This document shows positions 9,448-22,446 of a stretch of DNA of 64,000 bases, in pieces. A program made the position numbers and the translations under genes. Each line of letters opens with the position of its first letter. Position 1 is the stretch's first letter. The DNA is from Pinus tabuliformis (lineage: Eukaryota; Streptophyta; Pinopsida; Pinales; Pinaceae), in contig CM062820.1 in assembly GCA_031772625.1 (NCBI GenBank), positions 310,186,840-310,250,839 of the forward strand, read 5' to 3'. The notes beneath the pieces are model-generated. The model searched no databases, had not been told where the DNA came from, and saw nothing but the letters and a program-made list of their open reading frames with translations.

Positions 9448-10462
9448 AAGTTTTCGAATAAGTTACAAAATTAAAAAATCAATGCTCACTAAAAATCAAT
9501 GATAACCTCTATGCCCATGTTAGGCTCTCCAATGACCCAAAATCCATCTAATTTGTTGTGTTTCATTGTGAATATCAAATTCATGTATTTTAAAATGAAC
9601 AACTAATTCAGCAACTATATCGACCATCTTATTTTCTCTCTTTCGTTATGAATAACAAGTTCAGCCCCTTATATCATGTATTTTAGAATGGACAACAAAC
9701 TCTGAACAACGAATTCAGTAACTTGTATTTCAAAATGAACAACAAAGTTTAGTGTCTTGACTCTTATATAACGTATTTAAGGTTGAAAAACTGATTTAGT
9801 AACTATATCCTATATTTCAGAGTTTAGTGTCTTATATCATGTATTTCAGAATGAAAAACTAATTTAGTAACTATATCCTGTATTTCAGAATGAACAATCA
9901 CAGAGATCGTGTCTTTCAGAATGAACAACAAATTCAGTTATTAATGTGGAATGCAAAAGGACATAAACTAAAATGAGAGGAGTCAGCATTTACTTACCTT
10001 GGATTTCAACATTTACTTAACTTGGATTTCTAAATTTCAATTTCTCTTCATTGGCAGATCTAGTTAGGTTTTCGATTCATGGTTATACCACCACTGCTTT
10101 CATGGTGGAAGATTACACCAATAAGCAGACATGTCTTTATCAAAAAAATTAAAAATTACTTCTCTTTATAATTTCAACATTGTAGTCTGACAAATACAAA
10201 TCATTTTAAAAAAATCTGCAAAAATAATTTAAAAACAATTTCGCCATACATCTCTTTATTAAAAAATAAAAAATTACTTTGGCAGGTATGTCATCGGCAA
10301 CGTAGATCTTGTTTTATATAGCGTGTTTTAAATCTTATATAAGACATGAAAATATCAACGACAATAAACATAAAAATAAAGATTTAAAATTTGATATTTA
10401 AAGTTTTGATTCATATAGTGCTTTGTATCACACAAGTTAAACAAAATATTAAAGCATGTTTT
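9448..10462. repeat. AT-rich DNA with a degenerate repeat
   Basis: Between about 9570 and 9940 a motif like TGTATTTCAGAATGAACAAC, often followed by TTCAGTAACTATATC, recurs at irregular spacing of about 45-75 bp. No gene is seen. Confidence 0.5.
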
Positions 10463-10554
10463 CATATTTTGGAATATCGCAACATTTTTGGTGATTTTTT
10501 TAAATGGCCATATTTTGGAATATCGCAACATTTTTGGTGATTTTTTTAAATGGC
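10463..10554. repeat. 46-bp tandem duplication
   Basis: Units start at 10463 and 10509 (CATATTTTGGAATATCGC...) and are essentially identical. Confidence 0.95.
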
Positions 10555-10571
10555 CAGATCCTCTACTCCGA

Positions 10572-10700
10572 TATATTTTGTTGTTTTTGTTAAACTAGCA
10601 ATCCTACCATATGTTGCATTGAAAAGAAGGTAACGTATATTTGGTTGTTTTTGTTAAACTACCAATTGCATCATATATTACAATGGAAAAGCTGTAACAT
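10572..10700. repeat. Diverged duplication of about 62 bp
   Basis: TTGTTTTTGTTAAACTA is followed by similar AT-rich sequence ending near GAAAAG in both copies. Confidence 0.6.
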
Positions 10701-11013
10701 AGAAGATGATAGTTAAAATTCTATACAATTTTATTGGTTCATTGAGAAAAATTTCCAAATTTAAATTTTTTATAATATAGTTATATCATGAATTAAAACA
10801 TTTTTATTTTTAATGAGATGAATGATTGTAGAATTATGTTGAATGCTATGTTTTAACTATGATTATTATTTAGGTTTTTTGAATAGGTTATATTTCCCAT
10901 AAAAATAACCATTTCTTCCCATGAAAATAACCATTTCTGTGAAGTGGCTACAAAATTTTATTTTATTTTAGGTTTAAATGGGGTGAAAATGTGTATGCTT
11001 ATGAGAGAGCTGC
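10701..11013. other. AT-rich spacer
   Basis: No gene seen. A fragment near 10810-10845 (GAATGATTGTAGAATTATG) resembles the 463-bp repeat that follows. Confidence 0.4.
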
Positions 11014-12040
11014 TAATTATTTTTAAAGTATTTTTTTTAATAAAAAGAATGATTATTTTTAAAATTGACATTTTTAATAAAATGAATGATTGTACAATTA
11101 TGTTGTTAAATTTAGTGGAAAAAACAATTTTATTATATAATTTTAATAATAATTTTTAGATTGTGTTAAATATTAGAAATGTGATTGGATTTTGGGAAAT
11201 CTATTTTATAAGATTGTTAAGGTTTTAAATTTGTAACAATGAAGAGGAGACAAAAAAATATATAATGATGTTAAGAGATGGTGTGTTGGAGGTTGGGTGT
11301 CATCTGACAAATAGATCCCTATGAATCATGGCTGAGTCATGCAACTCACAAAAGCATTATCAAACAAACAAAAATTATTTTTTAAAAGTTGTGATTCAAG
11401 TTTTTAGGTCAACATTATGGAGACATAAATATGGTTAAGCAATTATGTTATGTAACATGACCAATTTTGTTGTTGTTAATTATTGTTAAAGTAACTTTTT
11501 TAATAAAAAGAATGATTATTTTTAAAATAACATTTTTAATAAAATGAATAATTGTAGAATTATGTTGTTAAATTTAGTGGAGAAAACAATTTTATTAATA
11601 ATTTTTAGGTTGTGTTAAATATTAGAAATGTGATTGGATTTTGGGAAATCTATTTCATAAGGTAGTTACAGTTTTAAATTTGTAATAGTGAGAAGGAGAC
11701 AACAACATATATAATGATGTTAAGAGATGGTGTGTTGGAGGTTGGGTGTCATTCTGAGGTACAAAATAGATCCCTATGAGTCAAGTTTTAAATTTGTAAT
11801 AGTGAGGAGGAGACAACAAAATATATAATGATGTTAAGAGATGGTGTGTTGGAGGTTGGGTGTCATTCTGAGGTACAAAATAGATCCCTATGAGTCATGG
11901 TTGAGTCATGCAACTCACAAAAACATTATCAAACAAAAAAAAATATTTTTAAAACTTGTGATTCAAGTTTTTAGGTCAACATTGTGGAGACATAAATATG
12001 GTTAAGAAATTATGTTATTGGATGTAACATGAAATTGTGT
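11014..12040. repeat. Large tandem duplication, 463-bp period
   Basis: Copy 1 (11014-11476) and copy 2 (11477-about 12040) align throughout, sharing TTAGAAATGTGATTGGATTT, GATGGTGTGTTGGAGGTTGG and TAGATCCCTATGA. Copy 2 is longer because of a nested 114-bp duplication. No coding potential and no LTR ends are visible. Confidence 0.9.
11671..11900. repeat. Nested 114-bp tandem duplication
   Basis: Units begin GTTTTAAATTTGTAATAGTG at 11671 and 11785 and both run to TAGATCCCTATGAGTCA. It is present only in copy 2 of the 463-bp repeat, so it arose after that duplication. Confidence 0.93.
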
Positions 12041-12529
12041 TAAATTTAATGAAACTTATTGTATTGAGAGGCACCTTTTACATCATATTATGAGAAAAAT
12101 GTATTTCTTTTTGTATTCAATATGAAGTTTGCGCTTAAAAAAAAAAAAATCAAATCCAATATCAATCAAAAATAAAAAAAAATAGAGGTCTGACATTGAG
12201 CTCTCTATAAATAATTGTCTACTTCTGGAAAAATTTGAGAAAAGATATCTAAAATCTTATCCCATAAAACCACAAAATATAAAAGGCACCAATATGAAAT
12301 GAACTCACAAAACAACTGAAACAAGGAGAGTAGCCAATTGAACAAACAGAATAACCAATTACACAAGAATTATTTTAAAATAAATTTAAAATTTAAAATC
12401 AAAATTTAATTATTGTTCTTATTTTTTTGATATAAACAAAATTATATGCAAGAGCTGTATCTAAATAGATTTGTATGTGAAAGGCCATTATAGTCTGGAA
12501 TGAGGTTGGTTTAACTATTCTAATAAGGA
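12041..12529. other. AT-rich spacer, no gene seen
   Basis: Contains an A-run near 12139-12150. Confidence 0.4.
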
Positions 12530-12710
12530 CTGTAAGGGTACAATTACAGGTCGGTCCAATTACAAATGGTTAGTAAAGTAATTACATAATATATTCACAC
12601 TCCAATTAAATCTTATCCTCCTAAATCCAACCTTCTCCTCGAGCAATTGATAAAGTATATATCTCTATCGTTTGATAACCTTAGTGAAGATATCACTCAG
12701 TGATAGTTGG
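12530..12710 (-). pseudogene. Degenerate copia pol 3' end
   Basis: On the minus strand SDIFTKVIKR followed by LLEEKVGF resembles the conserved end of copia RNase H (ADIFTK..., then an E-x-x-R/K-x-x-L/I-G stretch). Only this short piece is recognisable and a stop interrupts it, so the call is tentative. Confidence 0.4.
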
Positions 12711-12900
12711 GAAGATTTTTTTTGTTTAGCTGGAAGTGTCAGAATATAAATACCTAATCTATCAATGCATAAAATGGCTTGCTAATTTCTACTAACTTTC
12801 AATGGAACTCTACTAATTTCTGCTAAATTTCCCTTACAGAACACACTGCGATACTTTTAAGCGCTTAAAATATTTATCAACAAAATGACTACAACCATAT

Positions 12901-13412
12901 GAGCATTCAATACTTTCGATCAAGAAGGCACAACAAAGTTTAACAACTTCTATCAAGAAAATGCAATTCAAAACTTCTCATCAAGATTTGCAGAAAAGAC
13001 AAATGAGGAAGAGACCAACCTCGTGTTGCTTGAGTATCTGGGAAACCATGGCATGCAGCACAATTCTGAGAATGGAAAAATTAGCATGCTACAAATGATT
13101 AGTGAGGGAGCCTATCGAAAGACGAGCCACCAATTTTAGCTCTCGAGACATGTCCCAAACTATATCCATTGTATGGCTGGACTCCAACTTCATAAAGACC
13201 ATTTCGGAAGGCGCTTTTCCACTGTCTCAAAGCAACTTCATAAATACCATTTTGGAAGGCGCTTTGCCACTGTCTCAAACCAGGGTGAAATCAGGGTGAA
13301 ATACCACTGTATCTTCGAACCAACCGCACGATTCATTAACCAGGGCCTCATCCCATCCTGTGTCTCATGGATCCATCTCTGGAATAGAAGCCACATTATT
13401 GCCTACTCATGA
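12901..13412 (+). other. Unidentified open stretch, one stop, internal 48-bp duplication
   Basis: One plus frame is open from about 12915 to a TAG near 13135, then open again to 13412. The first part lacks a clear start and reads with coding-like composition (FNNFYQENAIQNFSSRF). The second contains a 48-bp in-frame duplication (13186-13233 and 13234-13281, LHKDHFGRRFSTVSK and LHKYHFGRRFATVSN). I do not recognise a family. It could be a dead gene fragment or chance. Confidence 0.25.
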
Positions 13413-13917
13413 ACCATGAAAATGAACAAAAACCTCAGAGAAATTTTTTCGATTGACTATTGTTCAATCGTCTAACATTCAATCTGAAGGTGGAGAATGG
13501 TGCAAGGTGGCACCTAGGGGAGTTGATTTCAAAGAGGAACACCTTAGGACGTAATTACTACGTCATCTAAACCAAAGTAATTGCATATCTTGTGTTATAA
13601 AGAAATTTCATTTCTTATGTTATGATAGAGGAAACCAACATTATGATGTGCATGTGTATGGCACTAACCACATATATGAACATTAGGTCTACATGCATGG
13701 ACATGTTCAAGAGTTAAATTCGAGTAAGGTTTGAACATGAATTGAAGTAAGCTCGTGAACTTATGGATCAAAGGGGTTTTGATTTGTTTCTTCCAAAAGT
13801 AGATTTGTGTCTATGAAGTGTGACCAAGTAATAAGAATAAAATGTGTATCTGCGAGTAGGGTTATTAGTCTTTGCTAATGTAGAATTTTAACTATCGATT
13901 TGCTTGTTGATCACTAT
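13413..13917. other. Noncoding stretch, no gene seen
   Basis: Nothing recognised. Confidence 0.4.
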
Positions 13918-14061
13918 TAGTTTAGCATTGATCAATGCAACTTATAATATGATAATTGTTGGTTTTCAAGCCTCTGTGGAAGTTTTTTGTAGTTTCATGT
14001 TCCGGATTATCCACAGTTTCTAGTTTAGCATTGATCAATGCAACTTATAATATGATAATTG
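13918..14061. repeat. 41-bp direct repeat, 103 bp apart
   Basis: TAGTTTAGCATTGATCAATG and the following 21 bases occur at 13918-13958 and again at 14021-14061. Confidence 0.92.
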
Positions 14062-15752
14062 CTTCACATATTTTATGTCATAATTTATGCATATGTATAA
14101 CTGTCTCACATGCAATATTCTTGTATTATTTTTAGATATTTGTGTGGTGATTTTTTGTTCTTAAGCTTAGAGGAAGTAAATAACATATTTAGTATGAGTT
14201 GCCTCCACCATAATCTAAGCAAGTCTTTGCATAAAAAATGGATAAGAATAAGATGTAAATATATATATTTCCCATGAATTACTTCTCACCATTATTTATG
14301 TTTCCATCAACACTTATGTAAGAGTAAAATTGTAAATGTATAGGCTTACTAATGGTTACTACCTACCAAAATTCATGCAAGTCCATGTGCCTCACCAACC
14401 AATTAATTTATCCACTTCAGGTCTCAATTTATTAGTTCCTCCCAAAGCAAGACTATACAATTCCATTTGTCTATTAACTACCATTAATTTCACTTAATTT
14501 TTATACAGCGTTTCTCGTAACATATTTTTTTAACTTTAATAGCAGGAATTAAACTACCATACAACACTTTTATTATGTCATTGTTTTCACTCAGTGACAT
14601 ATAGTATCCAGTTTTTGGCATTAGTTTGTGTGTGAAAAAAAAAATCAAAAATTTCCTGTGCATTTCCAAAGTTAAACATTGGTTTTACGTCATTCGTGAA
14701 AAAAAATTGGCTGACGTATTTCCGGTCGCCACCAGGTGGCCACCACCACCAAGGCTACAAAGGCCAAGGAATACGTTAGCCTGTTGCTCTTCCATCCCTC
14801 CAGCCTTGTCATATATCCGGGGGTGAGAGGATTTAGTCTTTTATTCAGTTGAAATCTTGAAGATGCTCCGTGGGTTGGCACAAATAATACTAATAACTCC
14901 CACTAACATATTTTGCGCATTTCAACATCGAGCGTTACAGGAAAAAGCAAGCATAACTGAGGGAGGAAAACCCATTATAAATATTTGCATTTGATGACGT
15001 GTACACATGCTGACATAGCTCAAACTAGAACCAACCAGTCAGTCTGATTTACAGAGGAGGCAGAGTAATTTAAGTATATCTATCCCTCTGCAACTTATCA
15101 TCCCTAACTATTTTTTTCGTATCTGATAGTTGGCACAATAGCCACTCCTAATTTGACAGCCAAATTAGTTTTTTGGCGAAAAACTCACGTACTGTGTCCC
15201 GAGGAATATGTGAAATACATTTTAAAATAGTGTCCATATCGTCGATGTGACAAGACTTTCTGGTCGCATCTTTTAAATGATAAGGATCAAAGTGGTCGAT
15301 GTTACTTTTGCCAGTGAGGTTTGACAAAGAAATCAATGTTATAGATTTGTTTACATTTTTATATTAAATTTGAAGAAGGAAAGATAAAGTTTTTAAATTA
15401 ACAAAATTTTAAATGAATTTTTACCAAAACGAATGTTTATTTTATGAAAGATAATAATGAAACTGTGTTTTTATGATTCTTGGCACCCATTAAGAAATTT
15501 ATGGAACCTAGAGTAAGCTTTTTATTCTTGTCGATGAGATATTAAAGATTATGATTGGGCGCAATTTAAGTATTTGGGAATCTGACCATCTATTAACAAA
15601 TTTATGCAGTTAGAGTAAGCTTCTTATTCATCGATGTGACATCTTTACGCATGAAGCATATTATCGCAGAGTAATATGTATTGAAAAAATTACATTTGTT
15701 AACGTCTATGGAGTAATGTGTGTTGAATAAATGTTGAGCTTTTGTATTGCAG
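14062..15752. other. Noncoding stretch, no confident gene
   Basis: A TATA-like TATAAATA near 14976 has no recognisable gene after it. A 62-codon minus frame at 15148-15336 has protein-like composition but matches nothing I know. Confidence 0.35.
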
Positions 15753-15919
15753 GCCATGGAGTTTGTCTATATTACAATTATGTCCCATATGGAATTTGTA
15801 TGCATTACAATTATGTGCGATGTGGAGCCATGGAGTTTGTTTGTATTACAATTATGTCCCATGTGGAATTTGTATGCATGACAATTATGTGCGATGTGGA
15901 GTTTGTCCACATTACAATT
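15753..15919. repeat. Tandem repeat with 36-bp subunits
   Basis: The core GGAGTTTGT/GGAATTTGT...ATTACAATTATGT recurs about five times, alternating TCCCATATGG- and GCGATGTGG-type endings so that a higher-order unit of about 75 bp appears. Frames through it are artefacts. Confidence 0.9.
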
Positions 15920-17614
15920 TGCTTAGAAATCTCTCCCCTTATTTAAAATTGTATTGTATTGATAATGCCAAACATGTGAATTGAATATACATTGGGTTTT
16001 CCACTACTTCATTGACACAACATGCAACCAAAATAAATTAAACAATGAATAAGATTAAAATAGGAAGCAATAATGTTTGCCTTGGCACACCTTAGGAGCT
16101 TGAAGAAAATATTTAGGGATATTATTTATTTTTATTTTATATATATATATATATTTGTATATGTGATGTATTAAATATTTGTTTTTAAGTTTGTTATAAA
16201 ATTATTTATCAAGATACAAATTTTGATGATGAAGAATATTGTTTCTATTATTAAATTGATTTTAATAAAATAATTTAATAATTAATCAATTTTATTTTAT
16301 TAAAATTAAAATAATATTAAGAAATTAATTGTTTTATTTAAATATTTTTAAAAATCAAATTCACATATGAAATTTTTTTTATTTATAGTAAAGAAAAAAA
16401 TTGACATATTAATATCGTGCTCAGTAGGATAACCCATGCCCTTATGCCCAAGTTTGTATTTCCCCAAAGTTTGTTCAAGTCTCATAAGTATGTTCTTTTA
16501 AGGGTAGAGTTATCAGAGTTTTATGGAAACAAATCGATAAAGAAATATGAGCGGGTAATGAAATAAATAGTCTATCCTTATCCATCTAGCTAGTCTTCCC
16601 GACAGTCACACAAGAATTGATATGAGGTGCTCCTCCCTTCAGAGGCATAAATAGATGATAGATAGCTCTCCCTTCGGTCGCTTTCATAGCCGGACAAATA
16701 TATGCCTATTTTGTTTTTTAGGGTAATATCCATTTTTTTGGGGTGGTTTCTTTAATAAATAAGGTATTATTTTTGGGGATTTATATATTGGTCAAGGTTG
16801 CTCTACTAATAACTAGCCTTTTTCCTGGCCCATAGAGAATAAATCTCTAGGAAGGCTAAAGAATAAGTAGGTTGGAATCCCACTCCCTTGATAAAGGAGG
16901 GTAAGCAAAGAAAGCCACAAATTTACGCATAATAGATATTGTTCATGTCCCACAGTCTCAAGGTCTCGAGGACTCTAGGTATATTAATCTTAAGGTGGTC
17001 AATAATCAACCTATTTCTTGCTAGTAATTAAGAAAATGTATTTCCCACAAGTCACAAATAATCAATATATTTCTTATTTCTGCTAGTATTTTATTAGGGA
17101 CTTACATTTACCCATTGTGAGGGCTTTGAAACTCTTTCAGGGGAACCATTTTAGGGAAAATATCCTGGTGTCATCAAAGTGAATCCTGCATATGTGATTA
17201 GTTTCAGTCCATTGTGATTAGGTGTGATATAGATTGTGATACAATAAAATAGATATACTTAGGTGATACTCGTCATATTTAAAAGTCCCTTATGTTACCC
17301 ATTCGTGAAATTCCTACCTGTCTAACTAAGCTATCTATCCTTTTGGAATTTAGGGAACCACCATCCCATGTGCTTAGTTACTGAACCTTTCCCCACAACT
17401 TGCCAATATATCCCCATCTTTCCTTTCAAGGGAACAATTCAGTTGAAGCCCACTAAATGGCATATCTAGGAAAGAAATGACATTCCCACTTGTTCTATGC
17501 GTCATATTTGTGTGAATCCCAAGCCCTTGAATTGAGATGGGGAGGGGTTGGGATCGATCGAGATTTTATTAAACATGTCCACTAATGAAGCAAACCGATA
17601 ATAAGTATTAAATA
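15920..17614. other. Noncoding stretch; part has organelle-like texture
   Basis: AT-rich to about 16400. The part 16430-17580 is of more even composition with phrases such as CTCTCCCTTCGGTCGC that recall plant mitochondrial spacer DNA. No mitochondrial gene was recognised, so an organelle origin is only a guess. Confidence 0.25.
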
Positions 17615-17946
17615 TGTTAGGTCCCTATAATACTAGTGATGCCCCCATTAATATTGTAGTTGTATCCTTTATTAACATTGTTGTGCCCCTATTGTCCCCA
17701 TATTGTTATTATTCTGCCCCATAGAATCCCTCTATTGTTATTTTTGTGCCCTTATATTATTATTGTTAGGTCCGCTTGGTTATGTTGAGACCCCTTAGAC
17801 TCCTATATATAGAAAGGAGGTTTTGTCATTTGAATCATCCAAGAATTGTTCATTTATGTAAGTAAAGGAGGTTGCCCCCTCGAAGAGGCTGAATTCTAAG
17901 GCGTTGATCTATCTTTTCTATCTTTTTGTGAGCTGGTTTCATAACA
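17615..17946 (+). repeat. 5' LTR of the truncated chromovirus copy
   Basis: 332 bp, TGTTAGGTCC to CATAACA, matching the LTRs at 36962 and 39991. TATA box TATATATAG near 17804. Confidence 0.92.
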
Positions 17947-17948
17947 TT

Positions 17949-17960
17949 TGGTATCAGAGC
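17949..17960 (+). other. Primer-binding site, initiator tRNA-Met
   Basis: TGGTATCAGAGC two bases after the LTR end. Confidence 0.9.
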
Positions 17961-18470
17961 TTTGGATTCCAGGGTTTCGCTGCTCCAAAGAGGTCATCGT
18001 GGCATTTTCACTATAACTTTTTTTCTGCGACGTTCCAGAAGCGAAAAAAACCCATTTGAGACGAAATCGCACTGAAACTCAGGTCCAAATTTCAGAGCTT
18101 TTCGTGTTATATTTGCGGAGATATGATCTGAGGAAGTTGGTCCTTTTGCAGACTCCTGAATTACATTCCAAACAGGTGACTTGGGGAAAATCGTCATAAC
18201 TTTCTCTTTGAGCATCGGATTGAAATTTTGTAAGAAGGTACAGAAAGAGGACGAACTATAGTTTCTTGTATATATTTTTTAGAGCCAAAGGTCAAAACAG
18301 TGACACATGGCACTTCATACAAGTTTGCTCTTCTGGAAAGGTCTATAATCAGGGCTTCTTGGGAGATTGTGCATAACTCTTCCTTGGAGAATCCAATTTG
18401 GATCAGACTAGTGGCATTGGAAAGAGGACGCAGAGGGCTACCACAGGTCGCAATTTCAGAACATGCATTT

Positions 18471-21400
18471 TCACATATTTTGTTCCTACATATTTCGATG
18501 TCGGGGTATTCATTATTGAAGGATGGAAGAAATTGAAGTTTGTTCATCATTCCTTCATTGATGGAGAGAATTCGACAACTAGGTGAGAAGAATATACCAA
18601 ACCCTTCATATTCTTGAATTATGAAATAACAATCTTAGATGAAGGCTTATATGCATATTTAGATAAATAATAAGAGGGAGGAGTGAAATGAAAGATTTGA
18701 GAGTTTGTAAGTCAGGAATCTAATTTATTTAGGAGGAAAGAAACCATCAAGAGACAAGGAACATTGGGAGTTACTTGTATCATTTCGCTACCTTTATAAG
18801 GAGAAGCCTCATTTGTCAAAAGGGCCCCATGATATTTCCCACTTCAATTATTATGGAAAGGTAACACATTCTTTGGTCACCTTGTTTCCTAAATGTTTTT
18901 CTTCCAATACAAAATTTGGTTTACTATTTCCATCCCCTATATTATATGAAATGAAGAGTCGAGTGACTGAATTTTTTCACAGTACCCCATATGATCGATA
19001 ATCCTTTAACTAACCAGTGCCCTTACCCTTTTCCATATAGGTTCACCTGACGATAACCTCCACTCTTCCCCATACATAGATAGATATAGGCCAGGGTGGT
19101 ATAATAAATATAGGATGTTATTAGGGTGCAAAACCCAAAGATATACAAGTGTAGAAAGGTCATAGTGGATGCTACAACATTATATAAGACGGATCCTATA
19201 TATATTTGTCAACTTGAAATTATCACCCTTTGTTCTTTCCAATGGGATGACTATATATTATATAGAAAACAAACCTAGTGGGATGCTTGATGGAATAACA
19301 ACAAAACTTTTGTACCACCAATATGAATTTGTAAACTAGAATCCTTGTCTTTTTATGCATGAGATGTCCCTTTATTTCCAACCTTCCTAGATAAGTTATA
19401 GATTGATTGTGACCACTTAGAGGGGGCCCAAAGGATTCCCCTTAGTATTCTTTAAGTTAGTTCCTTACATAACTTGTCTATTTATAATTGTATGAATTGT
19501 CATACTTATTCATTAGGTAATATTATTGACTGATAAGTAGACTTATGACCTTTGTAATATATGTGGGGTAGACTTTGAGAGGGTGGTGTCTTTCAAAGTC
19601 TTGGGTTATGGCTTATCCATCTATTTACTTTGTTGTACATAACTAATTCAAAACCCTATCTATGTCTTGGTGTTGTAGAAATAAAGAAAAAATAAAGATT
19701 GACTTGGATAACTACATTAAAGAGACTTGGGCCCAAACTTTCCATCTTATAGCTCTGGGTTGTTTAAAAATGTAAATTTTACCTTTACTTTCTTTATGGT
19801 ATGGGGTCAATCCCTGCACAATGCTACTAGTCATTAGATAAAGAACATGCATGCATCAAACATATGGGAGGAGAAATTACATGGCAAGGTAGAATTGTAG
19901 CATAGAAACATCTCCATTATTGGGTTCGTCTACTCTAATTAATTTATCAAGTTCCTTGAGGATCGATACCATAACTAGGAACACCATTTTTCTTATAATG
20001 TCATAGAATCTTATATAGTTCCAAAATTCTTAATGCTTCAAAGTAGTAGTTTGTACATTGATGATCTCCTTTTGTTGTTCAAGTGGCTCACTCATCTAAT
20101 TTGAATTATGATGTTGACATTCCTACCTACTTGTGAAATTTCCATAATGAACGAACCCCGCCTGGGTATTGATTTTGCTGGTAAAATAGTTTCTTCGACA
20201 TGATTGAAGGTAGTGAGCATTTATGAAAATGATTTTATTCCTAAAATAATTACTGAAGGAGTTCTTTTTCTGCATTCCCGGTCGATGGAAGACTTCGAGT
20301 TTACGACTTTAGTAATTGAGAGCTGAACCCCTTTATGATATTTATGATATGTCATACATTTTAGATATAATATGACCTTCTTATTGTACCAAATATTTCA
20401 CATATTTTATTCCTACAAATTTCAGTGTCGGGGTATTCATTATTCAAGGATGCAATAAATTGAGGTTTGTTCACCATTCCTTCATTGATGGAGAGAATTC
20501 GACAATTGAGCGAGAAGAATATACCAAACCCTTCATATTATTGAATTATGAAATAAAAATCTTAGATGAAGGCTTATATGCATATTTAGATAAATAATAA
20601 GAGGGAGGAGTGAAATCAAAGATCTGTGAGTCTGTAAGTTGGGAATCTAGGTTATTTAGGAGGAAAGAAACCATTGAGAGGGCAAGGAACATTGGGAGTT
20701 ACTTGTTCATTTCACTACCTTTATAAGGAGAAGCCTCATTTCTCAAAAGGGCCCCATGATATTTCCCACTTCAACGATTATGGAGAGCAAACACATTCTT
20801 TGGTCACCTTGTTTCCTAAATGCTTTTCTTCTAATACAAAATTTGGTTTATTATTTAAATCCCCTATATTATATGAAATGAAGGGTCGAGTGACTAAAGT
20901 TTTTTCATAATACCCCATATGATTGATAATCCTTTAACTAACCAACGCCCTTACCGTTTTCCATGTAGGTTCACCCAACAATAACCTCTACACTTCCCCA
21001 TACATAGATAGATATAGACCAGGGTGGTATAATAAATATAGGATGTTATTAGGTCACAAAACCCAAAGACATACAGTGTAGCAAGGTCAAAGTGGATGCC
21101 ACAACATTATATAGGATCGATCCTATATATATTTGTCAACTTTACGTTATCACCCTTTTTCTTTCCAATGGGAGGATTGTATATTATATAGAGAACAAAC
21201 CTAGTGGAATGCTTGATGGAATAACACTAAAACTTTTGTACCACCAGTATGAATTTGTAAACTAGAATCCTTGTCTCTTTATGCATGATATGGTCCCTTT
21301 CTTTCAAACCTGCCTAGATAAGTTATAGATTGACTGCGAGCACTTAGAGGCAGCTTAAAGGGTTCCCCTTGGTCTTCTTTAAGGTAGTTCCTTACATATA

Positions 21401-22446
21401 TTGTCCATTTATAATTGTATGAATTGTCATACTTATTCGTTAGGTAATATTATTGACCGATAAGTACACTTATGACCTCTATAATATATGAGGGGTAGAC
21501 TTGAAAGACTGGAGTCTTTCAAAGTCTTGGGTTATGGCTTATCCATCTAGTTACTTTGTTGTACGTAATTACTTCAAATCCCTATCTATGTTTTGGTGTT
21601 GTAGAAACAAAGAAAATATAAAGACTAACTTGGATAACTACTTTAAAGAAACTTGGGCCCAAAATTTCCATCTTATAGCTCAGGTTTGTTTAAAAATGCA
21701 GAGTTTACCTTTACTTTCTTTATGGTATGGGGTCAATCCTTCCACATTGCTACTAATCATTAGGTAAAGAACATGCATGCTTCAAACATATGGGGGGGGA
21801 AATTACATGGGGAGGTAGAATTGTAGCATAGAAACATCTCCATTATTGGGTTCGTCTACCCTAATCCATTTATCAAGTTCCCTGAGGGTCGATACCATAC
21901 CTAGGAACCCTTTTTTTCTTGTAAGGCCATAGAATCTTATATCGTTCCAAAATTCTGAATGCTTCAAATTAGTACTTCATACATTGATGATCTCCTTTTG
22001 TCATTCAAGTGGCTCACTTATCTAATTTGAATTTTGATGTTGACCTTCCTACCCACCCGTGAAATTTCCATAAGGAACGAACCCCGCTTGGGTATTGATT
22101 TTGTTGGTAAAATGATTTTTTTGACACGATTGAAAGTAGTGAGCATATATGAAAAAGATTCTATTCCTCAAATAATTACTAACGGTGTTCTTTTTCTGCA
22201 TTTTCGATCGATGGAAAACTTCAAGTTTCCAACTTTAGTAGTTGAGAGTTGAACTCCTTTATGATATTTATGATATTTCATACATTTTAGATATAATATG
22301 ACCTTCTTATTGTACCAAATATTTGACATATTTTATTCCTACACATTTTGATGTCGGGGTTTCATTATTGAAGGATGGAAGAAATTGAGGTTTGTTCACC
22401 ATTCCTTCATTGATGGAGAGAATTCAACAACTAAGCAAGAAGAATT
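18471..22446. repeat. 1.93-kb tandem repeat, two copies plus a third start
   Basis: Copy 1 begins at 18471, copy 2 at 20399 and a partial copy 3 at 22324. Each opens with ACATATTTT.TTCCTACA and GATGTCGGGG. Periods are 1928 and 1925 bp. The third copy stops at about 22446 inside GAATTC.ACAACTA. Copies differ by scattered substitutions. Frames at 21501-21767 (88 codons) and 22034-22252 (72 codons) are open in copy 2; the second is broken by a stop in copy 1. I recognise no protein family, LTR ends or terminal inverted repeats in the unit. Confidence 0.93.

Larger units (their letters stand above)
17615..18465 (+). mobile_element. Truncated chromovirus copy: 5' LTR, PBS and leader
   Basis: Same family as the element at 36962-40323. 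After the LTR and PBS the leader (TTTGGATTCCAGGGTTTCGC...) aligns with 37309-37990 but lacks that copy's 186-bp leader duplication. Similarity stops near 18465, just before gag would start, where the 1.93-kb tandem repeat begins. No 3' LTR of this family follows. Confidence 0.85.

Noticed and set aside
15148-15336. 62-codon minus frame with protein-like composition
   Set aside because: No recognisable family, no exon partners, too short to support.
15731-15984. Cys- and Tyr-rich small frames
   Set aside because: Translation of a 36-bp tandem repeat.
21501-22252. 88- and 72-codon frames in the 1.93-kb repeat
   Set aside because: Not recognised, and the second is interrupted in the other copy; described within the repeat only.
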